DNA of 64,000 bases from Phycisphaerae bacterium (GTDB lineage Bacteria; Planctomycetota; Phycisphaerae; UBA1845; PWPN01), in assembly GCA_018003015.1 (NCBI GenBank), contig JAGNEZ010000010.1:62001-126000 (forward strand), read 5' to 3'. Numbering within the stretch: the first letter of the stretch is position 1; each line of letters starts with the position of its first letter. This document shows, one piece after another, positions 20,847-28,802 of the stretch. A program made the position numbers and the translations under genes. The notes beneath the pieces were generated by a model. That model saw nothing but the letters and a program-made list of their open reading frames with translations, was not told where the DNA came from and searched no databases.

Positions 20847-22264
20847 TGTTGGCCGCCGCCGTCAACCTGTTTCGGCCTGCGGGGCTTGCGGAGCGAAGGG
20901 TGCCCGCTGCCGAGGTCCAGGCTCACTACCGATATTGGCGACGGCGTATCCTGTATGCCAGTCTGATCGGCTATGCCCTGTTCTATTTGGTACGCAAGAA
21001 CCTGTCCCTGGCCATGCCGATGATGGAGAAAGACCTGGGGGTGACGAAGTCGGACCTGGGGTTGTTCCTGACGTTGCACGGGGTTCTTTACGGTTTCTCG
21101 AAGTTCGCCAACGGCTTTCTCGGCGATCGCACCAACCCGCGGTACTTCATGGCCTTGGGTCTGGTTCTTTCGGCGGTCATGAATCTCTGCTTCGGCCTGA
21201 GCAGCGCCGTTTATACGCTGGGTTTCTTCTGGCTGCTCAACGGGTGGTTCCAGGGGATGGGCTTTCCGCCCTGTGCCCGCAGTCTCACTCACTGGTTCGC
21301 GCCGGAGGAGCGCGGAACCCGTTTTGCGATCTGGAACACCTCGCATTCGATCGGGGCGGCGGCCGCACTGCTGTTATGCAGTTTTCTGGTCAGCGCCGAT
21401 TGGCGGCTGTGCTTCCTGGTGCCTGCGGTTCTGGCCTTCGGCGGTGCGGTGTTTCTCGTCGAGCGGCTTCGGGACACGCCGGGCTCGGTGGGTCTGCCGC
21501 CGATTGAGGAGTACGGGCAAGTGCCATCCGGAGGTTTCCCGGTCCAGGTGGTGGCTTGCACGGGTGGCGACGGTCTGGACCCCTGCCCGGTCGGGCAGGC
21601 CGGGTGCAGACGAGGGACCGAAGATGGGGATCTCTGGCGGTTCACGGTGCGGCAGGTGTTCCTCAATCCGCTGATCTGGACGGTCAGTGTGGCGAATTTC
21701 TTTGTCTACACGATTCGGTATGCCGTGCTCGACTGGGGTCCGACGATTCTGGCGGAGATGAAGGGGGTGAAGCTTCAGCATGCGGGCTGGACTGTGGCGG
21801 GCTACGAGGTAGCCGGCGTCTTCGGCATGCTGCTTGGTGGGTGGCTGACGGATCGGGTCTTTCGGAGTCACGGCGGGCGGACTTGTCTGGTCTACATGCT
21901 GATGTGTACGGTGTTTGTGGCCCTGTTCTGGAAGCTCGCTTCTCACTCGGCCGTGGCCAACGCGGCGCTGCTCGGTGCCATGGGTTTCTGCATTTACGGT
22001 CCGCAGTGTCTGGTCGGCGTGATCGCCGCCAATCTGGCGACGCAGCGAGCGGCCGCCACCGCCATCGGGCTGACCGGTCTGTTCGGTTATTTGAGTGGAG
22101 TCCTCTCCGGCTGGGGCTTGGGCTATCTGGCCGAGCATACCGGGTGGTCTTCAGTCTTCGGCCTGCTCATTGTCTCGGGTCTCATTGCGAGCGTTCTGTT
22201 CGCGCTGTGCTGGAACGCCGGTCACGGACCGAGCGAGAGCCGGGCGGTGGGCCCCGCGAGGTGA
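20846..22264 (+). CDS. GlpT-type organophosphate:phosphate antiporter, copy 1
   Basis: A 472-residue MFS protein of the OPA family, whose members import glycerol 3-phosphate or hexose phosphates in exchange for phosphate. Seen: YALFYLVRKNLSLAMP in helix 1, GVLYGFSKFANGFLGDRTNPR after helix 2, WFQGMGFPPCARSLTHWF, FAIWNTSHSIG, and a large mid-loop after GLPPIEEY. The start overlaps the previous stop (TGATG) with a GAGGGGGGC ribosome site, so it is translationally coupled. Context makes glycerol phosphate the likely substrate. A paralogue ends the operon at 24812-26230. Confidence 0.9.
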   Translation: MLAAAVNLFRPAGLAERRVPAAEVQAHYRYWRRRILYASLIGYALFYLVRKNLSLAMPMMEKDLGVTKSDLGLFLTLHGVLYGFSKFANGFLGDRTNPRYFMALGLVLSAVMNLCFGLSSAVYTLGFFWLLNGWFQGMGFPPCARSLTHWFAPEERGTRFAIWNTSHSIGAAAALLLCSFLVSADWRLCFLVPAVLAFGGAVFLVERLRDTPGSVGLPPIEEYGQVPSGGFPVQVVACTGGDGLDPCPVGQAGCRRGTEDGDLWRFTVRQVFLNPLIWTVSVANFFVYTIRYAVLDWGPTILAEMKGVKLQHAGWTVAGYEVAGVFGMLLGGWLTDRVFRSHGGRTCLVYMLMCTVFVALFWKLASHSAVANAALLGAMGFCIYGPQCLVGVIAANLATQRAAATAIGLTGLFGYLSGVLSGWGLGYLAEHTGWSSVFGLLIVSGLIASVLFALCWNAGHGPSESRAVGPAR

Positions 22265-22274
22265 GTCGACGCTC

Positions 22275-23120
22275 ATGAGTACGACGAAGCTGACATCGGT
22301 TCGACATCTCGCCCTGGATATGGACGGGACGATCTACAAGGGCGGGACCGTGTTTGAATTCACGTTGCCGTTCCTGGAGCGGATGGGCAAGCTGGGGATC
22401 GGCTACACATTCCTGACCAACAACTCTTCCAAGAGTGTGGTGGATTACCTCCAGTCCCTGGGGCGCATGGGTATCCCGGCCGATCGTGAACAGGTATTCA
22501 CCTCGACCGGGTGTGCGGTGTACTACCTTCGCCAGGCGCTTCCGACGGTGAAGCGGCTGTATGTGTTGGGCACGCCGAGCCTGCAGGGCGAGCTGGCCAT
22601 GGCCGGCTTCACCGTGGTCGGCGACGAGGAGGAGCCGGAGGGGGTGGTGGTTGGATTTGACACCGGGCTGGTGTACCCCCGGCTGTGCAAGGCGGCCTGG
22701 TGGATCAAGCGGGGCAAGCCTTTCATCGCCACTCACCCGGATCGGATCTGTCCGACGGATCGGCCGACGGTTCTGGTGGACTGTGGGGCGGTGTGCGCCT
22801 GCCTTGAGAGTGCGACGGGCCAGTCGCCCCAGGCGGTTCTGGGCAAGCCCGACCCGTGGATGCTGCGCGGAATCCTGGACCGGCACCGGCTGCAGCCGCA
22901 CGAATTGGCCATGGTCGGGGACCGTCTGTACACCGACATGGTCATGGCCCGCCGGGCCGGTTCCGTGGGTGTGCTGGTGCTGACCGGAGAGGCGACGGTG
23001 GATGACACCCTGCATCTGCACGAGCCGCCGGACGTGATCGTGCCCAGCCTGAAGGAACTGGGAGAGATGCTGGCCCAGGCCCGGGAGCAGGCCGGGGCCA
23101 TGGCCGGGTCACCGAGTTGA
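22275..23120 (+). CDS. HAD-IIA phosphatase, NagD / phosphoglycolate phosphatase-like
   Basis: 281 residues. The HAD motifs are clear: nucleophile motif LALDMDGTIYKGG (D15, D17), motif II TNNSSKS, the lysine in GKPDPWM and motif III AMVGDRLYTDMVMA. The cap type fits subfamily IIA (NagD, 4-nitrophenylphosphatase, phosphoglycolate/glycerol-phosphate phosphatases). In this operon it could dephosphorylate excess glycerol phosphate or repair a side product; the substrate is inferred only from position. The start at 22275 follows the GlpT stop by 10 bp; the frame extends upstream inside glpT but without family similarity. Confidence 0.88.
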   Translation: MSTTKLTSVRHLALDMDGTIYKGGTVFEFTLPFLERMGKLGIGYTFLTNNSSKSVVDYLQSLGRMGIPADREQVFTSTGCAVYYLRQALPTVKRLYVLGTPSLQGELAMAGFTVVGDEEEPEGVVVGFDTGLVYPRLCKAAWWIKRGKPFIATHPDRICPTDRPTVLVDCGAVCACLESATGQSPQAVLGKPDPWMLRGILDRHRLQPHELAMVGDRLYTDMVMARRAGSVGVLVLTGEATVDDTLHLHEPPDVIVPSLKELGEMLAQAREQAGAMAGSPS

Positions 23121-23191
23121 CGCCGTGCGGGGGCGATGGGCCTGGATGCTGGAAGGATCGGGCCGCACAGGCAGATATGGGAGTATTGGAG

Positions 23192-24736
23192 ATGACCGTA
23201 GAAGAGACGAAGACGGGTAGTCGTGGCGAGCGCATGGCGCAGCTGAGCCGAGCGACGCTGGACGTGTTGGTGGTCGGCGGCGGGATCGTGGGAGCCGGCG
23301 TGGCCCGGGACGCCGCCCAGCGCGGCCTGAAGGTTGGGCTCGTGGATCAGCACGATTTCGCGTTCGGCACGAGCAGTCGATCGAGCCGCCTGCTGCACGG
23401 CGGGTTGCGCTATCTGGCCCAGGGGCGCATCGGACTGGTTCGCGAGGCGAGTATCGAGAAGCGGGTGATCCATTCCATCGCTCCGCATCTGTCCGGCCCC
23501 CTGGCGTTCGTGTTCCCGACGTACCGCTGCCCGCCGTGGGGAGCCTGGGCCCTGTGGAAGTTGCGGATCGGCGTCAAGCTGTATGATCTGCTATGCGGCG
23601 GCCGGAACCTGGGCAGGTCCAACGCGTTCAACGCTCGTGGCCTGGAGCAGTACCTGCCCGGCATTGACACCAACCGGCTGACCGGCGGCGTGCGCTACTA
23701 CGACGGCCTGACCAACGATGCCCGACTGGTGATCGACACGTTGCGGTCAGCCACGAAGAGCGGCGCCGTGCTGGTCAACTACTGCCGGCTCGATCAAGCC
23801 CGTCCGCGCGGCAGCTCCTGGCAAGGTGTCCTTCAGGACCAGTTGGGCGGCAAGGAGTTGAGCGTGGATGCCCGTTGCGTGGTCAACGCCACCGGGCCCT
23901 GGGCGGATCGTGTTGAGCACAGCTCGGTCGAGCTGCGTCTGACCAAGGGCGTGCATCTGGTGGTGGACCGCGATCGGCTGCCCGTACCGGACGCCGTGGT
24001 CATGACCGAGGGAAGCCGCATTCTGTTCGCGATTCCCTGGGGTGAACGCGTGATCCTCGGGACGACGGACACGGATTACGGAGGCGCGATCGAGGACGTG
24101 AAGACCGAGCCGGGAGATGCCCGGTACATTCTTGAGGTCGTCAACGGTGCCTTTCCGGAGGCGCGGCTCTCCGAGCATGACGTGGTCAGTTCGTGGGCCG
24201 GCCTGCGGCCCCTGATCGCGGACCGGAACGGCAGGCCGTCGGACATCTCCCGGGCCCATGAGATTCGGTCGCCGGAGCCTGGCTGGCTGGACATCGCCGG
24301 CGGCAAGCTGACCACGTATCGACTGATGGCCGAGCAGGCCGTGGACCGTATCGAGGGCCAGCTTGGACGGGGCCGAACCGCGTGCCGGACGGCCGAGGTT
24401 CCGCTCCTGGAGTCCTGGGAGACTGAGGGCCTCAGTGGTATAGTGCCGCCGGACGTGAGCCGCCGGGCGGTGGAGCACTACTGCTCCAACGAATGGGCGG
24501 TGCACCTTGACGACGTCATGCTCCGCCGGGGCGGGTGGCACTACGATCGCCATGACGCCAAGGTGGTCGGTGAGCAGGTGGCCGGCTGGATGGCGGAGCT
24601 GCTCGGCTGGAACGTGGAGCGCAAGGAACAGGAGCTGGCTCGCTACCGGGCAACGGTTGGCCGAGTTGGCCGCTGGTGCGAGGGGCCCTTCACCCGAGCG
24701 ATGGGTGGCGGGACCCGGTCGTGCACCCCGGCGTGA
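23192..24736 (+). CDS. glpD: FAD-dependent glycerol-3-phosphate dehydrogenase
   Basis: Membrane-associated flavoenzyme that oxidises sn-glycerol 3-phosphate to DHAP and passes electrons to quinone. The FAD dinucleotide motif VLVVGGGIVGAGVARDAA begins at about residue 25, followed by the family signature SSRSSRLLHGGLRYL, ILGTTDTDYGG and SWAGLRPLI, and a C-terminal DAO helical domain. Start ATG 23192 has GGGAG 8 bp upstream; the frame is open back to 23117, overlapping the HAD gene. It is 514 residues, a normal GlpD length. With the glycerol-1-phosphate dehydrogenase at 19461, the operon encodes enzymes for both glycerol phosphate enantiomers. Confidence 0.95.
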   Translation: MTVEETKTGSRGERMAQLSRATLDVLVVGGGIVGAGVARDAAQRGLKVGLVDQHDFAFGTSSRSSRLLHGGLRYLAQGRIGLVREASIEKRVIHSIAPHLSGPLAFVFPTYRCPPWGAWALWKLRIGVKLYDLLCGGRNLGRSNAFNARGLEQYLPGIDTNRLTGGVRYYDGLTNDARLVIDTLRSATKSGAVLVNYCRLDQARPRGSSWQGVLQDQLGGKELSVDARCVVNATGPWADRVEHSSVELRLTKGVHLVVDRDRLPVPDAVVMTEGSRILFAIPWGERVILGTTDTDYGGAIEDVKTEPGDARYILEVVNGAFPEARLSEHDVVSSWAGLRPLIADRNGRPSDISRAHEIRSPEPGWLDIAGGKLTTYRLMAEQAVDRIEGQLGRGRTACRTAEVPLLESWETEGLSGIVPPDVSRRAVEHYCSNEWAVHLDDVMLRRGGWHYDRHDAKVVGEQVAGWMAELLGWNVERKEQELARYRATVGRVGRWCEGPFTRAMGGGTRSCTPA

Positions 24737-24811
24737 TGGCCGTTTTGCGGATCCGAGGGACAGAGTCGACAGCCCGCGCTGATCTCGGCGCGAATCAGGA
24801 GAATCGCCCGG

Positions 24812-26230
24812 ATGTTCTCAGCGATCCGCGCCTTTTTTGCCGCCGCACCGCACCTTCCCCGATTGCCGGCCGGCGAGGTTCGCCGGCTCTATCCGCGCTA
24901 TCGCTGGCGGGTCATGGAGGCCACCTACCTCGGCTACGCCACGTTCTACCTGGTGCGGAACAACATCTCCGTGGTTTCCAAGGACATGGAGGTGGCCCTC
25001 GGCTACAACGACGGCCAGATCGGCAGCATCCTGGCCATCACCGCGATCAGCTACGGGCTCGGCAAGTTTCTCATGGGGGCGGTGTCCGACCGCAGCAATC
25101 CGAGAGTCTTCATGGCCTTCGGGCTGCTGCTCACCGCCCTGTGCAATTTTGCGTTCGGGGGCGTGAAGGGCTTCGGGATTCACCTGACGCTCTGGGGACT
25201 CAACGGTTTCTTTCAAGGTATGGGCTGGCCGCCCTGCGGTCGGTCGATGGGCCACTGGTTCAGCCAGAAGGAACGAGGCCTGACGTTCAGCATCTGGAAC
25301 ACGGCCCACAACGTCGGCGGGGGAGTGGCGGGTTACCTGGCCGGTTGGGCGGCACTTCACTTGGGTGGCTGGCAGTACGCGTTTTTCGTGCCCGGGCTGC
25401 TGGCTCTGGTCGGATCGCTGTACCTCTTCTGGCGGTTGTGTGATACCCCGCAGTCGGTCGGCTTGCCGCCGATTGAGGAGTATGCCGCGGGTCATGGCGG
25501 CGGCTTCCCTGTCCAACCGGTCGTCGCAACGGAGACCGAGCAGCACGAGGCCGCTCCGGTCGCGAGCTGTGCTTCGGCTTCGGATGATGCCGAACGAGAA
25601 CTGGGTTTTGGCGAGCTTTTCGTCGACTACGTCTTGACCAACAAGTACGTGTGGCTGCTGGCCATCGCTAACTTCTTCGCGTACGTTTCCCGATACAGCA
25701 TGCTCGACTGGGGTCCCAAGTACCTGCGCGAGGTCAAGGACGCAACGCTTGTCAAGGGTGGCCTGGCGGTCATGGTCCTGGAGTTTGCGGGCATTGCCTC
25801 CACGATTGCCCTGGGTTGGGTTTCCGATCGAGTGGGCGGGCGGCGGGGCATGGTCGCAACGCTCTCGATGGCGCCCATCCTGTTGGCCTTCACCGCGATC
25901 CTGTTTATCCCGGCCGGGTACCTGTGGCTGGACATGGTCATGCTCGGCCTGATCGGCTTCTTCATCTATCCGGTGATCAACCTGATCGTGATCCAGGCTC
26001 TCGACCTGACCAGCAAGAAGGCGATCGGCACGGCCGCCGGTTTCATTGGCTTGCTGGGTTATCTTGGCCGCACCTGCCAGGCCCAGGGTTTCGGCTGGAT
26101 GCTGGACTATTTCAAGCCGCGATATGGAACCGAGGCGGCCTGGGAAATCGTGATTTACTCCATCCTGGGGTGCACCGCTCTGGCGGTCGTCTTGTTGGCA
26201 TTCACCTGGAAGCTCAGGCCCCGAGCCTGA
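24812..26230 (+). CDS. GlpT-type organophosphate:phosphate antiporter, copy 2
   Basis: 472 residues, OPA family MFS, clearly paralogous to copy 1: LGYATFYLVRNNISVVSKDM, LGKFLMGAVSDRSNPRVFM, FFQGMGWPPCGRSMGHWF, FSIWNTAHNVGGG and GLPPIEEYAAGHGGGFPVQ, the same loop as in copy 1. It ends the operon 75 bp after glpD. Two diverged transporters in one operon may divide labour between substrates, such as the two glycerol phosphate enantiomers or glycerol phosphate and another phosphate ester. That is inference. Confidence 0.9.
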   Translation: MFSAIRAFFAAAPHLPRLPAGEVRRLYPRYRWRVMEATYLGYATFYLVRNNISVVSKDMEVALGYNDGQIGSILAITAISYGLGKFLMGAVSDRSNPRVFMAFGLLLTALCNFAFGGVKGFGIHLTLWGLNGFFQGMGWPPCGRSMGHWFSQKERGLTFSIWNTAHNVGGGVAGYLAGWAALHLGGWQYAFFVPGLLALVGSLYLFWRLCDTPQSVGLPPIEEYAAGHGGGFPVQPVVATETEQHEAAPVASCASASDDAERELGFGELFVDYVLTNKYVWLLAIANFFAYVSRYSMLDWGPKYLREVKDATLVKGGLAVMVLEFAGIASTIALGWVSDRVGGRRGMVATLSMAPILLAFTAILFIPAGYLWLDMVMLGLIGFFIYPVINLIVIQALDLTSKKAIGTAAGFIGLLGYLGRTCQAQGFGWMLDYFKPRYGTEAAWEIVIYSILGCTALAVVLLAFTWKLRPRA

Positions 26231-26529
26231 AGCCTGGTTCGCCCATCCGCCGTCCGGCGGTTGTGCCGGCCGAGTCGTCCCCGTTGCCTTAAGCACCGAT
26301 CTGGGGTATGGAAATGCCCGGCTGCCTGGTTGGGCCATGCGGCGGATGTCGTGGTCGGTTTGCTTCGGGGCGTTATGACCAGCCGGTTGTCATGCTCGCG
26401 GCGTACCTTTCTGGATCGATTACGTATTCTCGCCCGACGCCGAGGTCATTTGCGGCCTCAAGCGGCTGGAGTGATCCCGGCATTCGGCTATCATTCGTGC
26501 CGAGCCCTATGGTCGAGAGGAGGTCCGTC
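26231..26529. other. Intergenic region after the glycerophosphate operon
   Basis: About 300 bp. A GC hairpin CCGCCG/CGGCGG lies at 26247-26260, 17 bp after the last glp gene, without a T-tract. A TATCAT at 26489-26494 could be a -10 for the esterase gene but has no good -35. Open frames here show no protein signature. Confidence 0.45.
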
Positions 26530-28563
26530 GTGCGTTCGAGTCACTGGCCTCGGAACGTGTTTTCTCCACGCGTTTGCGCGGTTCTGCTCTCCTGTGCCTC
26601 CGCGCTCATCGCTCAGCAGTTCGATCCGCCCGACGCTCAGCAGCCGGGCGACAAGATGATCCAGGACTACCTGGGCCGAGAAGCCGAACGGCTCGACGGA
26701 CAATTCCTGGAGAGCGTCAAGACGGTCGACGACTGGAACAAAGCCCTTCCCTCGCTCAGGGAGCAATACCTGTACATGCTCGGCCTGTCGCCGATGCCGG
26801 AGCGTACGCCGCTGCAGCCGGTCGTCACCGGCACGCTCGACGGTCAAGGTTACGTGGTCGAGAAGCTCCATTTCCAGAGTTGCCCGAAGCTGTACGTGAC
26901 CGCCAACCTGTACCGCCCGGCGTCGGCCAAGCCGGGGGACAAGCTGCCCGCGGTGCTCTACGTCTGCGGCCACAGCAACGCCGGGCGGGACGGCAACAAA
27001 ACGGCGTACCAGTCCCACGGCATCTGGTTCGCTCGGCACGGCTACCTGTGCCTGACGCTCGACACGCTGCAGCTCGGCGAGATCAAGGGCATCCACCACG
27101 GCACCTATCGGGAGGGCCGCTGGTGGTGGCACTCGCGCGGTTACACACCGGCAGGTGTCGAGTGCTGGAACGGCATTCGGGCCATCGACTACCTGGCCAG
27201 TCGCCCGGAGGTCGATGCGGAGCGAATCGCGGTGACTGGCATCAGCGGTGGTGGGGCGGCGACCTTCTGGATCGCGGCCGCCGACCTGCGCGTCAAGGTG
27301 GCCGTTCCGGTGAGCGGTATGGCCGACCTGGCTTCGTACGTCCCCAACCGCACGGTGAACGGGCACTGCGACTGCATGTTCTGTTACAACACGTTCCGAT
27401 GGCCGTGGACCCGGATCGCCGCCCTGATCGCCCCGCGGCCGCTCCTGTTCGTCAACAGCGATAATGATCGCATCTTCCCCATGGACGCCAACCGCCGCAT
27501 CACCAACCGCCTGGAGCAACTCTACAGCTACTTCGGCGCCGGCGATCTCGTGGACAGCGTGGTGAGCAATGGCGGACACGCGTACCGCAAGGACCTTCGC
27601 CAGGCGGCCTACAGGTTCATCAACATGCACCTGAAGGGCGATCCCGCGGCGATCGGCGACAGCGAGGTTGACTTGGTGACGGAGGAGGACGGCCGCCGCA
27701 TCTTGCCGATCGAGCCGGCCAGGCTCCGTGTTTTTCCCGAAGACAAGGACATCCCCGCCGATGCCCTGAATGGCCGGATTGACGAGAGCTTCGTGCCCAT
27801 GGCCACGGTGCAGCTGCCCGCCGGCGGGCAGTTCGATGCCTGGAAGCAGGGCCTGCTTGCCAGGCTGCGTGAGGTCAGCTTCAATCGTTTGTCGTCGACC
27901 TTGCCGGAGGCAACGCTGGTGGAGCCATTGCCCGGCGGCTGGCTCCGGATGAAGTCGGAGGAGGGTGTCGAGTTCCGCCTTCATGGGACGGCGAAGACTG
28001 GCCCGGGGAAACGGCTCATCCTGGTGGTGAGGAACGCCGACGAAGCCACGAACGCCGATCCACCGGCCTGGGTGAAGGACGTGCTCCCCGCGGATGCCGT
28101 TGTCTGGTTGTGTGACCCCCGCGGCGTCGGCGAGACACGGTGGACGACCAAGCGTCCGCCGAATTACGTCCGCCGGGCGCACGTGTTGATCGGCCACACG
28201 GTCGAGACCGGCCAGGTCTTGGACGTCGCCGCCGCGGCCGGTTACCTTCGCGGTCAGGCCGTCCGATCTGTGTCGGTCGAATTGGCGGGCCGGGGCGCCG
28301 CCGGTGTCCTGGCGGCCTATGCCGCTCTGTTTCAACCCGGCGTTGTGGGTGTGACATTGGTGGCTCCGCCCCTGAGTCACATGCGGCCCGACGCACCGCA
28401 GTTCCTGAACGTGCTCCGCGTGTGTGACCTGCCCGAATCGCTCGGCATGCTCGCTCCGCGATGGCTCACGATCATCGGCCAGGAAGATGAGGATCTGAAC
28501 CGGGTCAGGGCGATCTACGCGACCGCGGGGGCGGCAGGCAAGTTCGTGTTGAGATCACCGTGA
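26530..28563 (+). CDS. Exported alpha/beta hydrolase, acetyl xylan esterase-like
   Basis: 677 residues starting at GTG 26530, chosen because AGGAGG lies exactly 6 bp upstream; the frame is open to 26308. The N terminus is a Sec-type signal (hydrophobic VCAVLLSCASALIA). The first alpha/beta hydrolase domain has nucleophile S239 in GISGGG, acid D311 or D313 in NSDNDRIFP and H350 in NGGHAY. It resembles the large exported acetyl-xylan-esterase-like proteins common in planctomycetes. Residues about 400-677 look like a second, degenerate hydrolase domain (LVVRNADEA, WLCDPRGVGETRW). It likely removes ester groups from polysaccharides. It is followed by the LarA-like gene in the same direction. Confidence 0.8.
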   Translation: MRSSHWPRNVFSPRVCAVLLSCASALIAQQFDPPDAQQPGDKMIQDYLGREAERLDGQFLESVKTVDDWNKALPSLREQYLYMLGLSPMPERTPLQPVVTGTLDGQGYVVEKLHFQSCPKLYVTANLYRPASAKPGDKLPAVLYVCGHSNAGRDGNKTAYQSHGIWFARHGYLCLTLDTLQLGEIKGIHHGTYREGRWWWHSRGYTPAGVECWNGIRAIDYLASRPEVDAERIAVTGISGGGAATFWIAAADLRVKVAVPVSGMADLASYVPNRTVNGHCDCMFCYNTFRWPWTRIAALIAPRPLLFVNSDNDRIFPMDANRRITNRLEQLYSYFGAGDLVDSVVSNGGHAYRKDLRQAAYRFINMHLKGDPAAIGDSEVDLVTEEDGRRILPIEPARLRVFPEDKDIPADALNGRIDESFVPMATVQLPAGGQFDAWKQGLLARLREVSFNRLSSTLPEATLVEPLPGGWLRMKSEEGVEFRLHGTAKTGPGKRLILVVRNADEATNADPPAWVKDVLPADAVVWLCDPRGVGETRWTTKRPPNYVRRAHVLIGHTVETGQVLDVAAAAGYLRGQAVRSVSVELAGRGAAGVLAAYAALFQPGVVGVTLVAPPLSHMRPDAPQFLNVLRVCDLPESLGMLAPRWLTIIGQEDEDLNRVRAIYATAGAAGKFVLRSP

Positions 28564-28802
28564 GGGACAAGTCCCTTTCACCACACGGGGATGGCCCGTT
28601 CGAGTGCCGCCCCGACGTGGCAAACCGGAGAACGATCACGTACACTGGGATGCGGTCATGTGGGGGTCCGGCATGAGCAAGTGGATGGGGCTGCGGGGCG
28701 GGGGCGCAGGCGTGCGCGGTGCACCGCCGCCTTGGTGACGGCCGGGTCTCCTTGCTGCCGCCAAGGGTGAGGCCGGGTGTGGTTCGATCGGTGGGTGCGC
28801 GG

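Noticed and set aside
24818-26338. 506-codon minus-strand frame opposite the second GlpT
   Set aside because: Antisense shadow; polar Gln/Arg-rich sequence with no fold, opposite a clear membrane transporter.
26491-28380. 629-codon minus-strand frame opposite the esterase
   Set aside because: Antisense shadow of a gene with signal peptide, ribosome site and catalytic triad.
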